Source: Sipunculus nudus (Eukaryota > Annelida > Sipuncula > Golfingiida > Sipunculidae). From it: 64,000 nt of DNA. This document shows, piece by piece, positions 44,759-55,198 of the stretch. The position numbers and the translations under genes were made by a program. The notes beneath the pieces were generated by a model that was given only the letters and a program-made list of their open reading frames with translations, made no database searches and was not told the origin of the DNA. The DNA lies in assembly GCA_026874595.1 (NCBI GenBank), contig CM049314.1:64888800-64952799 (forward strand). Reading direction: 5' to 3'. Positions within the stretch are counted from its first letter, which is position 1; each line of letters starts with the position of its first letter.

Positions 44759-46359
44759 GATCACGACAATAACGTCCAGAACAAAGGCATCCCTAGAAAG
44801 AAACAGAAAGCACTACTGAGCACCAGGCTAGTCTATCGGTTCCTGTGAGCAGAGTCATCATCTCATCAACCTCATTCATCATGCTTAAGGAACCCCTGGT
44901 GGGCAGTTTTTCAACTACTCGTGTGCCAGTGGTGCTCGATGGGCGAGAAAACATCTATACCTACCTACATGGACACTGAGCGCCATCTGGTGGCAACAAA
45001 CGAAGTTAAACAGTTTTACACTTATCAGCTAATTTTACCTCTGTCATATTTTCAATGGGAATTTTACTCGTTAGATACGCTAATGATCCACATCTATTGT
45101 ATTTTTATTCATAACCTGAATATTTCGCTACAAAACGGACAAGATTTCGAAACCAGAATATATGAAACTCCAGCAGACATACAACAAGGTCTGAATGATA
45201 CGGCAGTTTAGGCGCAAAAGTAAATGGTCGAAAATGAGGACAGCGTGTTCTCATAAAGTTACAGAAGTAATACAAAGTTGCCATTCTCGGAATACCAGTT
45301 CAAACATTCCTAAATACCTTAAGACATGCGTTGCAGCACGTAAGATTTAGTTATACTAGTTTAAAGGGATAAACTTATTTCTTAAGCAGACGTTTAAACT
45401 TCCAGCGTTAACAAAGAATAAAAAGCATCATAATGCATCAATTATGTTAATGTACACCAGTAGGTGGCAGCCTGGTAATAAAAACAAGCATAGTCACATC
45501 ACCGATCGACAGATGGCAGCACATACAGCACATACTCTTGGCATTTTAATAATATAAAATACAAAACTAAGTTTCTAGTGAACGGAACAATACACTCATT
45601 ATTAATCGCCTCATTCCTCATTTTCAATATGTCTGGGGCTCATTTAAGCTAACTAGGGTGGTCGATATTATCGATATTTCGGTATATCGCGATACGGTGA
45701 TTCGCATTTTGCGTATCGCGATACAGTGTTCAGACTGATATTTTTCTAGAAGTGCCTAAAACTATTTTGTTTGTTAAATCGTATGTTTGTCAGAAAGTTG
45801 AAACATTTAAATAGGTGGGGATAAATGACAGGCTTAAAGTGAAAGCCACGACCGTGTCTTTAGAAGTTAAGGATAGGAAATATTCGGGTAGGTCTGAAAT
45901 ACCACACAGCAAAGGTTCGTCCAAGGAACTATATGCATGCCTGCTCGATTACATTTTGAATGAACGAGAAATTTCCCATACAACAAACAGAAAGAAGTGC
46001 TGAACATAGTCATAATAAGTAGTCAATCATTAATATTCGCTCCTCAGATCTTACAAATATGATAAAGGCATTAAGATCAAGTGCCCATTATCTGCACCTA
46101 TATCGCGCTGAATACTTTACTAATTACATTAGTAAGTAATATATATTTTTATATTGTCAAATTTTCGTTTGAAATAAACTGGTCTGCATATTCTTTTATT
46201 GACTCCCTATATTCAACATGTTTAGGTATGATTATTGATTAGAATTAATATTCTAACTATATAAATATAATTATATATATATATATATGCATATATGTAT
46301 ATATTATAGGAAAACAATCATTTACTATAATATCTAAACAATGAAAACATCGTGATACG

Positions 46360-46407
<48 letters not shown>

Positions 46408-46951
46408 CGACAAATTCCAATACGAAATTTGTAGGCGGACGGGCGTATTCATCGGGGGGGGGGGGGGGGGGCGCAAATTTCTGCTATTATTTATTCTGCT
46501 GACACTTATGCGAGTCAACTACTGGCAAGAGTTATATTTTTAAACACATATTTATTTTATGTTTGATTATTTAAGTAAACGCACACATGTATTTTATTTT
46601 ATTTATTTATTTAGATGGTAATAAACCAATCAGTAAATCAAGCTTGTGACTTGTACCATTTAGAAGTAAATACAAAACAATACATTCATAATACCATGGC
46701 TAAGTGAATAAAACATGAATATAATAATAATATAAACTCTACAACATACAAGTATATTTAGAAAGTATATCATATTTATACTTATAAAAGCAAGCATATA
46801 AATACTAAAATACCACTTCGTATATATCTATTATGTGAGGTACGAACCAATAATAATAAAATATTCTGTTTCATTGATGGAATTGGCTATAGCAATACTC
46901 TGAATATGCAACATGAAATGAAGTTTATTATTATTCTTATATGATCAATGA
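44759..46951. other. Non-coding, repeat-rich (unit 2)
   Basis: Equivalent of 33118-35218. It includes the TATCGCGATAC inverted repeat at 45658-45741 and a unit-2-specific stretch at about 46350-46490 with (TA)n (46366-46404) and 18 consecutive G (46454-46471). No gene is supported. Confidence 0.5.
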
Positions 46952-47266
46952 ATGCTAAGTAATAAGGGTGCTACCCACACCAACACAAACATATGCAACT
47001 GTACCCTATGTCGGGAAGCCGATAAATTATCAAAAAGTGTTCGTTTAATTCGTTTCTTGAAAGAAGCACATGATACGGCCGATCTTATTATTTTTCAAGT
47101 GAAGTTGGCGCTCGAGCTTTGTCTGCACCGCCCCCTCGACCAGAGGTTTGACAGTTCGAGTTCTTGTTTTTGCTGTTTACAACATCTGCATTATTCAACA
47201 ACTATTCCAGATGAATTTTTAACGGGGGACCCAAGAGAACCTCCGAACAGTGAAGGACCACTGTAG
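46952..47266 (+). other. 104-codon open frame of unknown nature, unit 2
   Basis: Copy of 35219-35533 with changes Met to Thr, Met to Arg and Phe to Ser. No family recognised; probably not a gene. Confidence 0.2.
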
Positions 47267-47641
47267 TCCTAGCAAAGGGGAGAATTGAAGCTCGGTCACC
47301 AGCGGAGAGAGCCGAGCTGGACAAACAAGAAACAATGTATAATTCCACTCTGCAATATACATCGGGAAACTAGTCAGACATTGAGTCGGCCTTGTAGGAC
47401 ATATACAATCAACTCTGGGTCTATGTATATTGATGATCCCATATTGAACGTGTGATAAGATAAATATATTTTAATAAATAGTCATATCACACTTCATCTT
47501 GTACACCAGTTCAACAAGTAGCAATATGGAAATATACATATACTATATAAACTAAATCATCCGAAAGCCTGTATACTTAAACTCCGTTTATCTGCAGGAA
47601 TGCGTCATCTTTCTCAAAATAAGTAAGATAGACTATTAAAA

Positions 47642-47720
<79 letters not shown>

Positions 47721-49372
47721 GACAGGGAGGGAGAGACAGGGCCAGACTGAAGGGTGTCACCCTAAAATTAATAGAAGAGCCATTCATATCTGACTATTTT
47801 ATAATATAGGATTTCAGCTGTTCAATCATACACAGCCTTTTTTTTTTTGTTTTTTTTTGCAGAGAGAATATTTTGACAGCAGATGGTGTGAGAGGTATGC
47901 CTTTTCCACAGTTTGCCCCGGGAGGTGCAATCTTGAGACCGGGAAAGAAATTAACTCAAATTTCTCAAATTTGATAAAAGAGGCGCCAATGTCTTGGCAT
48001 GTTTGTAAACCCCTGTAGGTGGTTTTTACCCCCCCCCCCCCCCCCACTGTTTTTTTGTTCCAGCCCCTTGCAGGGCCTTTAAAGCGATATTTAAATCCAT
48101 ATTTATTTGTGTATTGTGTTAGTGTTATCTAATAGTTATAAAAGGAATTCGGTCCAACTGTGTTCACAATGTTCTCTGAAACCGCGTTGCGTATGATACT
48201 GTGCTATACCTCACTTTAAAGGTTATTGTTCCCTCAGTGACATGGCCGACATTAGAATAAATAATTTTTAATGTACACATCAATTTGAGTGATTTTGTGT
48301 GTCTTCTGATATGAGCCGAGGCTATCACAGAAAACAGCCGAACTGCCTTCGGCAAAGACCGGATTTTCTTTGTGGTCACCTCAAGCCCAGAATTAAGCCA
48401 ATTTATGGACTTCCGTGCATATGAATAACCTTGCTTTCAGTGACGGATTTATGCATGTTTTCGCTGACATTTGACAAAGGCCCTGATCAACGTGTGTGGT
48501 CAGTCAATATGAAAAACACATTACTCTGGCTCGCTTTAAGAAAAGGAGGGGTTCAACCCAGGAGGATTAAAGACAAAACCTAAAACAAGGTCCCCATTCC
48601 CGGAAAGGTGTGGGTTGGGTTGAGGGCGAACGTTCCAGGACTCAAAATTTGTCTCTTACGATTAAAAAAGGTTGCAGCTGAAAAGGGGGACCGACCCCCT
48701 GGACTCCCAATGGGTCCGCTTCTGCTACCAACGAGGTATGCATATTTCCGTTTCTTTCCTCTGGAACAGTTTCCTTGCCTTATAACGTACATTCAATTCA
48801 TATTTCATGTCTTTCCACTCTTATCAAATTAGAGGTTAAGTTAAGCTATGTTGAATCAATGTCTTCCTCAAATTAACCTGTACTTAAAACGTTCAAAAAT
48901 AGTAACCAGTCAAAGATCATCGAAAAGCGGAGTGCCCCCGCGTCACACTCCGGTTCGCAAAATAATGAAAACATCACCACTGACCAGGTCTTCAATTTCA
49001 ACATACCGGTGTATGAATTTCTGAAGCGACTGGAGGATCACTCACGCAGTGTTTCGACGAGGTTATAAGTGTATACGAACGGTATGATGTTTAGGATTCA
49101 TGTAATGGAGAAGTGAGATGTAGATAAAATGAGCGGCAAAATTAAGATACAAGCAAAAAAAAGGTAAAAGGTAAAGTCTGCTGGGTTTTTACACCCGAGC
49201 CTAATGGCTCATCAGGCCGGAGCTTATCCCGGTTTCGGTAGCGTGAAGCGACTTAGGAGTTAAACACCTCCTGTCCTGGATGACGCTAGTCCATCGCAGG
49301 AAGATACAAGCAGCAATACATAAAAACGGACCTGGGCATCTCGAGAGATGCTGCTTTCTCTCTACCGCCTGA
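47267..49372. other. Non-coding with compound microsatellite (unit 2)
   Basis: Equivalent of 35534-37517. A (TA)n(GA)n(CAGA)n tract is at about 47648-47725 and poly-C at about 48030-48046. 49174-49301 is a 128-bp segment absent from unit 1. Confidence 0.5.
49174..49301. repeat. 128-bp segment present only in unit 2
   Basis: Starts AAGTCTGCTGGGTTTTTACA and ends near CTAGTCCATCGCAGG. Unit 1 is continuous across this point. It contains GGCTCATCAGGCCGGAGCTT and looks like part of a dispersed invertebrate repeat; that resemblance is from memory. No target-site duplication is evident, so insertion and deletion cannot be told apart. Confidence 0.6.
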
Positions 49373-50462
49373 CTATTTAGCATACATCTTACAGTCTTTT
49401 GCAAGATGTGCCGGGCTATCACACAGAAAACATCTGCGGCCGTGTGATTTACCGAAAGAACTGGTAGGTTTGCTACCCACGTGACCACCTGGTTTACGAT
49501 CATTGGCTGCCCCCTGCTCAGTCCGACTTTGGAATCTAGGTCTATCAACCTATAAATGGCAACAAATTAAACAATCAACAAATAACAGCGTCCAAGAAGG
49601 TCTGGAGGTTACCCGCGTAGGCCCCCTGAAAAATAAAACGCATAATAAACCAGATATGTCGTATATTTTGATCAAACATTTAATATATATATATATATAT
49701 ATATATTTACAACGGCCAGAATTAAGGTTTATATTTTGATATATGCAAAATAAACGTGAATATACAATTACTAATTTTATAGTTAATACATCCTTGACCC
49801 TCACTCTTTACACACTTTAGTTTTATAAACCGTTTATATGCTCTGTTTAGTGCGTAACATTATATATTTCAACACTATTACGTACCGGACGTATTTCGCC
49901 TTTCACTTGCCCAGGATACATAGCTCTAACGTATGCCAGAACCACAGGCGGCAGAGCGTATTGTGCACCTTCAGCACCAACCTCGTCACGCTGGAGTAAA
50001 ATGCAAAACAAAGAGTCAATTATATTCATTTCGCTGAAATAAGCAGCTACATATCTCAATATCTCTCATATCGCTCACGGCTCATAATGATATTATATGA
50101 AATTGAATAAAGTGACACTGAGTCTCTTCTAAATAAAATATTGTTCTATTTATATATAAACTTACCTTCAGCTCTCTGGCCCAGTGACAGTAAAAGCAGA
50201 ATCTGATTTGCTTGTGGCTTTTCCCTCTTCTTTTCATTGCATCACCCTTCATGATAATACTGTTACAAAAGGTCTGCCCATCGCATCTGGAATACAAATC
50301 AAGCACGAATTCATAGTCAACCATGAAAGTATAAGGACACCATTATCATTTGTTTATGACGCATATAAGGTCAACTTCTTACCCATAAACTTTGAAGGCT
50401 TGTATCAGATCAAACTTTGCGCTCTCTAATTCATCTGCTCGCTTACTGTTTCGTCGAGGCAT
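49373..50462 (-). CDS. Predicted multi-exon CCHC zinc-knuckle gene, unit 2 copy
   Basis: Minus-strand exons: 50383-50462 (ATG at 50462, donor GTAAGA); 50166-50286 (acceptor TTGTATTCCAG, donor GTAAGT); 49886-50033 (acceptor TTATTTCAG, donor GTACGT); and 49373-49549 (acceptor GCCATTTATAG, stop TAG). Exon 4 encodes a basic Gly-rich linker and a C-x2-C-x4-H-x4-C knuckle (RCFLCDSPAHLAKDC), so nucleic-acid binding is likely. Exon 2 has another possible metal site, CFYCH. Exons 1-2 and 3-4 join in frame; 2-3 does not with these sites. Donors are better than in unit 1. It lies just downstream of the MULE gene on the same strand. I do not recognise the family; a gag-derived host gene or a spliced transposon gene are options. 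Confidence 0.4.
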
Positions 50463-50758
50463 GTTGTTTGCAGTTGTGTTGATCTGGACATGCTTACGTG
50501 TAGCTTTATACACGTCTTACCGGAAACCAGAGAATCGGGTAAGGCTACCACGGTCCGTAGTGATAACTGACCTTGTGATAACTGTTTGTATAGTAATTAG
50601 TGTCCATTAGTAATTAGTCACTAGATCTTTCTGGTTGAATGCACATATCCGAAGGTGCGTCTAAATGAAATAGTATGTTGTTACTATATATGATGCCACA
50701 AATGCCAAAAATATATAATATAATTACCTTCCACATAAATGTAAATTCCATGGTTGCT
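50463..50758. other. Short intergenic gap (unit 2)
   Basis: Nothing recognised between the zinc-knuckle exons and the MULE relic. Confidence 0.5.
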
Positions 50759-51363
50759 TCAAGTAGTATCTCCATGGAAACAACCTGATTTGTAGGCTGG
50801 CCCCTCTTCTTTACGGAACGCGTCCGCCGTCTTCCTCCGTTTATTTCGTCTTACTTTCCGGGCATCCTTTGCCTCGGGGGTCGCCTTGAGGCGCGCGTGG
50901 TATATTCTTTCATCATCCATGTTTCTGAATTCCCTGAGCGCTTGTGATGACAGTTTCACACCGCCCTCAATCAGCCGATTTGCCGTTTTGTAGAACCCCT
51001 CGTTGTAAACCATGACGGCTAGGTCGACGCCCAGTTCAACTTCACTAAAGCTGTGCCACTCTTATTTCGGTACCATGGACCATATATTATGATGCAGGGA
51101 TTCATATCGATTTTTTTAACTAGCTCCGACATATCCTTGCAGTAGGGAGTCTTTTGTTAGGTCCGTTCTAACAAATCCGTGATTGCTTTCGGCAGGGCAT
51201 TTACGGTTCGCTGAGAGTTCTGCGTCCCATCAGCCAAGTCACGCTGCCAAGAGCAGAAACTATCGGAACCTGACGGACAGTAGGTGTGATCGGCTGGTTC
51301 GCTATAATGTTTCATAATCGCCCACGTCTGTCTTGCCATGGCAGCTGGATCATGCGGATTGTC
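50759..51363 (-). pseudogene. MULE transposase relic, unit 2: 3' exon with 85-bp deletion
   Basis: The acceptor ATTATGTTCCAG is retained at 51363, but the exon now begins GACAATCC: the first 85 bp present in unit 1 are gone, with GTCC at both deletion ends. Joined to the upstream exon in phase 1, this would meet a stop codon within five codons. Beyond it the transposase-like segments continue as in unit 1 (QTWAIMKHY, YCPSGSDSFCSW, then after a frame break WSMVPKEEWHSFSEVELGVD), with a C-terminal basic stretch (RKVRRNKRRKTADAF) and EEGPAYKSGCF end like those of this family. Broken, but with its 5' exon in place. Confidence 0.75.
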
Positions 51364-51469
51364 CTGGAACATAATATTCATACAACATTTTTTTTTTATT
51401 TCAGTAGATTCACGGAAGACTAAACTCATCATTATGTGTGGGTGTGTGCGTCTCTCTCTTTCTCTCTCT

Positions 51470-51521
<52 letters not shown>

Positions 51522-51676
51522 ATATTTCTATATAAAATAAATTCTATATATCTGTGTGTGTGTGTACATGTCAATATTTTTATTATTTATTTATTTTATT
51601 AATTCTGATTTATATATATGTATATATATATGTATATCTGTGTGTGAATTTATAAATATATCTGATAATAACGTAC
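51364..51676. other. MULE intron; tandem-duplication right edge and simple repeats
   Basis: Intron between the two transposase exons (minus strand donor GTACGT at 51676, acceptor at 51364). Duplication ends at 51434. The rest is CT-rich and TA/TG microsatellite (about 51436-51650). Confidence 0.75.
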
Positions 51677-51928
51677 CTTCGTGTATCTCAAACAAGCCAC
51701 GTAGCCGAGTACCCATTCTTTTCTGGACTTGGCCGACGCATTCTTTCTTGTGCAGCGGTATTCCGTATGGGTCTTTACGTTGTAGTTGGCGGAAGGTTTT
51801 ACTGTCTTCATCACCTATATAAGAAGTGTATTTGAGTCCATGTTTATCCTCTGAACGGTGGAATAGTGAAGACATGCCTGATACCTCCATCATACCGGCG
51901 CTGCCTTCGTGGTCGTCAAAAACGTCTG
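51677..51928 (-). pseudogene. MULE transposase, 5' exon (outside the duplication)
   Basis: Encodes DDHEGSAGMMEVSGM, then HGLKYTSYIGDEDSKTF and KKECVGQVQKRMGTRLR, the strongest signature of the Mutator-like transposase domain (GSAGxME, YIGDGDS with a catalytic-type Asp, ECVGHVQKRxGTRLR). It ends GAAG before a GTACGT donor in phase 1, and the unit 1 downstream exon (39660) begins in the complementary phase. An acceptor such as CTTAG or CTTAGCAG is at about 51926-51931. Sequence for the more N-terminal transposase part is not found directly upstream; a Ulp1 protease frame lies there instead. Because the intact downstream exon is 12 kb away in unit 1, this gene is probably dead. Confidence 0.8.
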
Positions 51929-52764
51929 CTAAGCCACAAGTGCAGGATATGACCACTTTTAATGAAATAGATTTTAGTCTTGGCAATGAAATATTGAACT
52001 TTTGTTTTTTTCTGTTTAGAGAACGGCGTCACTTCACCTTTTTCATAACAAGATTTTAAATGTGTTCTCATTACAGCATTGTAATCTAAAAACTTCGCGT
52101 GCATTGGCACTTTATTGGAGCTGCAAAATTCAATAGCATTACTTATAGCGAATAGGGCACAGTCACCAGATCCTGGACGCTGGTTTAGCGCCTTGGGCTT
52201 GTACACCTCAAGTTCTGATTCCTGCCCCCCAAACAAACAAGACAACTGAATTTTAAATGATTCTGTCAAATTGCTTGATGCCCCACTATCCAATAAAAAC
52301 ACATCTTCGTTTACCTTAATTGCGCACACCCAGTGATCTGTTCCTTTATGTAAAATTTGTACTGCATGTTTTTCCTCTGAAATATTCCTAAACCTTTTCA
52401 AATAAACCCACTTGCCTGAATAATCCCTAAAAGGTGCAAGTATTGGATCTTGTAACCCCCACATCGTAGGATATTGTCTTTTTAATAGATGCGTGGCTGC
52501 ACGAATATGTTCTGAAGTTAACCAGCCATTTTGATTCACAAGTATTTCCCTATCAGAGTTGGTCAATTTTAATTGGCTAATCCATAAATCACTTATATCA
52601 ATATTACTTAGTGCATCATTAATATCCCCACTGTCATGCAACATAACAGTTGAATGATGAACATCTTTTGATTTTTCATCAATGCTACTGTGCATGGAGT
52701 GAAAGAGTTTATGAACATGACTTTCCGACTTATTAATTTGTGTATTTTGTGAACTATTGGACAA
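51929..52764 (-). CDS. Ulp1/C48-type cysteine protease
   Basis: An open frame (to 51916) with a Ulp1-like catalytic order: DHW (His144), LLDS (Asp159), QRPGSGDC (Gln195, Cys202), preceded by GWLTSEHIRAATHLLKRQYP, a substrate-side segment common in transposon-linked Ulp1 proteins. All four expected residues are present. The domain appears to end near GEVTPFS, and the last 30 or so residues up to 51916 look like read-through, some overlapping the MULE exon. The frame begins at a TTG and stays open upstream to about 52840 without an ATG, so an upstream exon or a lost start is likely. Ulp1 enzymes cleave SUMO-like modifiers. In transposons (for example plant Kaonashi MULEs) captured Ulp1 genes are of unknown use. 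Same strand and direct adjacency suggest a single MULE-Ulp1 unit. Confidence 0.75.
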
Positions 52765-53814
52765 GTCGATCCACTGGAAGCTATTCCCCTCTTCAACCTC
52801 ACCTATTTGCGCATGAGACGAGACAGTTATGGAAGGCTTTTAATGTTTTTGCTTGTTGGAATCATTTATTTTGAAAGTTAATGTACAGCCTTTTTCTTTT
52901 AAAATAGATTTAGGTGTTTGTTGGTGTTCCTGTGTTTTCAAAGGACTTATACTGAATTCTAAATTGAAAAAATCTTCACATTTTATATTCGGTGTAGACA
53001 CTTTGCGGTGTTTTGCTATAGCAGAGTAGGGAGCTGGGGTTACGACAACTGGGTCTACTTCTTACTCCACTCCAAGGGTAAAAAGGGTCCATTTGACATA
53101 TTATCTTGTTATACCATTCGGAAACTTAGAGAATTTCATGGAATAAACAAACAAAAAATAAAGTGCATCAGTTACAGGAGCATATTTTCTTTATCATTAA
53201 AACATCAAAGTTTGAAAACACAAGCTTTGAAGCGTTTAAGATCTGTGACGATTTAGGCCCGGTAAAGGTACACGAAGAGTTAAATTAGCCTTTCATACGA
53301 CCATCCAAAGTACCATAAGAAACGCTGGTGATTCGGAAAATTTTACGTTCTAAATCTAGTGTACGGACAGAGAATAGTCTAATCTAACGTAACCAGTCGT
53401 AATATGTAAACAAAATTATTTGTTATCGAGTGTAAATGCATGTTGATTTGGGCCTGGGAGACGTATTACGGGAAAATTGTCCGTCTGTCTGATCATATAT
53501 GTTATAGTTAAGAATCGACATAATTTACCGAATTTTAGTCAAATTTTTTGTAACTCGGTCTATTTTATTAAAATTAATAGGGAAATGTGAAATATTCGCA
53601 TAGAACACGTATGATACGGCCGTTTTTATTGGGCCCGGGTTTTCTGACGGCCACAAATTGAGGTAATTTGACCCTTATTAAAAGTTATAATTTAGCACTA
53701 AAAACACGAATTATCACCAACATTTTTATTTGGTTGGGAAGGGTTCGACCCAGTCTTCACGATTAGCTCAATTTCAGGATCGTTTCTATTACGTAAAGGT
53801 CATTTATCGAGTGT
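52765..53814. other. Intergenic; repeated GGGCCCGGG motif
   Basis: No gene is supported. TTGGGCCCGGGTTT occurs at about 53625 and again twice near 53818-53852, at the gag end. An 82-codon frame at 53008-53256 has no recognisable feature. Confidence 0.45.
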
Positions 53815-54668
53815 TTAATTGGGCCCGGGTTTCTCCAGTTGGGCCCGGGTTTTAGTGTGTCCCACCGGTTTGGCTTGCCCAACAAAACAACCAAACCCAT
53901 GTGCCTCTGTGTAACTCTCTGCTGCAGATGCTAACATATCAATGGTTTTACATTGCTTCTCTCTCATAAAAGCAGCTAATTTCTCACTACAGGACCAGAT
54001 AAACTCCTCACGCAGGATCAAATCTAACAATGATTTGTAATCGTGTTCAATACATGAAAGCTGTACCCACTTGCTACAATAACCGCCAATGCGTGCCGCA
54101 AATTGTATCGGGGTTTCATTACGTTCAGGAAGACACGTCCTGAATTTCGTTCTATAACCTTCCTCTGTGAGGTTATACCGCTTTAAAGCGCATGCTTAAG
54201 AGTGTCATAATCGAGCGCCTCCTCTGACGTCAGGAGAGAATATACCTAAAGGGCTTTTCCCTTGAGCAACGCACTTAGGCTTACTGCCCAGTTTTCATGT
54301 TTACACCCTTGGCTTACCGCAAAACGTTCAAAACGTTCAATGTATGCGTCCATACTGTCTTTATCGTCTTCGTAGCTGGGGATTTTAATGCTCGGGGTCC
54401 TAACGGTAGCCTCCGCTACATTATCCGTTCTAACCCCTGCCTGACTTTGTAACCGCAAGAGCTCTTTCTGCTCCTGAATCATTTTAAACTCATGAGCTCT
54501 GTGCTCCTCACTTTCACGCTTCTCGCGTTCCGCGGCCTGCTCCGCTCGCTCGACAGCTTGCTGAGCTTTTCTATCCTGTCTATCGGAGACTTCTTTAACA
54601 AATGTTTGGAGGGAGTCGCCCCCGTATCCTAACTCTTTCCCTAGAGCAACAATTTCTTTAAGATCCAT
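53815..54668 (-). pseudogene. gag: Broken Ty3/gypsy-type gag
   Basis: Starts at ATG 54668 (MDLKEIVALGKELGYGGDSL), followed by a Gln/Glu/Arg-rich coiled coil (about residues 30-80) and then a capsid-like domain with IPSYEDDKDSMDAYIERFER, NWAVSLSALLKGKAL and LREEFIWSCSEKLAAFMREK, the pattern of gypsy-family gag in marine invertebrates. It is interrupted by an in-frame TAG at 54246-54248 and by a frameshift near 54190, and it ends without a zinc knuckle at 53815. It is preceded by a leader with hairpin repeats and a PBS (55180-55198). It is unrelated to the retrotransposon at 24.6-31.6 kb and of a different subtype. No protease or polymerase follows. Confidence 0.8.
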
Positions 54669-54792
54669 GGCATGTGTTAAACAATAAAGCACACGTAACC
54701 CAATACCGAGGGCAGTGTCACAATACTGGCCCACCTTCTATCGTTAGGTCTACACACACGCGCGACCATACACACAGCCCTTTACGGATCTA

Positions 54793-54966
54793 CCGTTGTG
54801 CGAGTTCCGTTACGCACAGGGGAATATTTTACCGCAGAATGTATAAAAGTGTGAGTTCCGTTACACACCTGGTGCGATATGTCTGCGAAAGATAAATGCG
54901 AGTTCCGTTACGCACTTGACCGAACATATAACCGCCACTATACGGTGCGAGCTCCGTTACGCACCT
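54793..54966 (+). repeat. Four ~50-bp tandem repeats with hairpin motif
   Basis: GTGCGAGTTCCGTTACGCAC or a close variant occurs near 54796, 54849, 54896 and 54945, roughly every 50 bp. Each has a 5-bp stem (GTGCG/CGCAC, or the paired variant GTGTG/CACAC) around a 10-base loop, AGTTCCGTTA. The stem change in copy 2 is compensated on both sides. They lie in the leader between PBS and gag of the broken element. Confidence 0.8.
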
Positions 54967-55179
54967 GACAACTAATATAACGCGCTCTGTGAACCACAAA
55001 GAAATACCGGCTGTGCCGACTCATTCGCCTCTAACCAGAAACCCCTGCTAAATCTAATAACCAACAAAGGCTAGCAATTAATTCTACGTTATCGCAAAAG
55101 ATCAGACCCTCTGCGCAAATAAACAATATAAGATGGTAATCTGGTGTTATCTGTCAAATGCTCCCTACGGCCTCTATTT

Positions 55180-55198
55180 GGTCTCGTCGCGGTCGCCA
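55180..55198 (-). promoter_or_regulatory. Primer binding site of the broken gypsy element
   Basis: On the minus strand TGGCGACCGCGACGAGACC begins with TGG. It is immediately preceded by a TCACGAATTTTCGTGATA-like sequence that would be the LTR end. The opposite LTR boundary was not found. Confidence 0.5.

Larger units (their letters stand above)
39730..51434 (+). repeat. Direct tandem duplication, unit 2 (11.7 kb)
   Basis: Second copy of 21393-39729. Differences seen: solo LTR in place of the full retrotransposon; an extra (TA)n plus 18-G stretch at about 46350-46490; an additional 128 bp at about 49174-49301; shorter TA in the zinc-knuckle intron; and 85 bp missing in the MULE exon near 51363. 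Confidence 0.93.
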
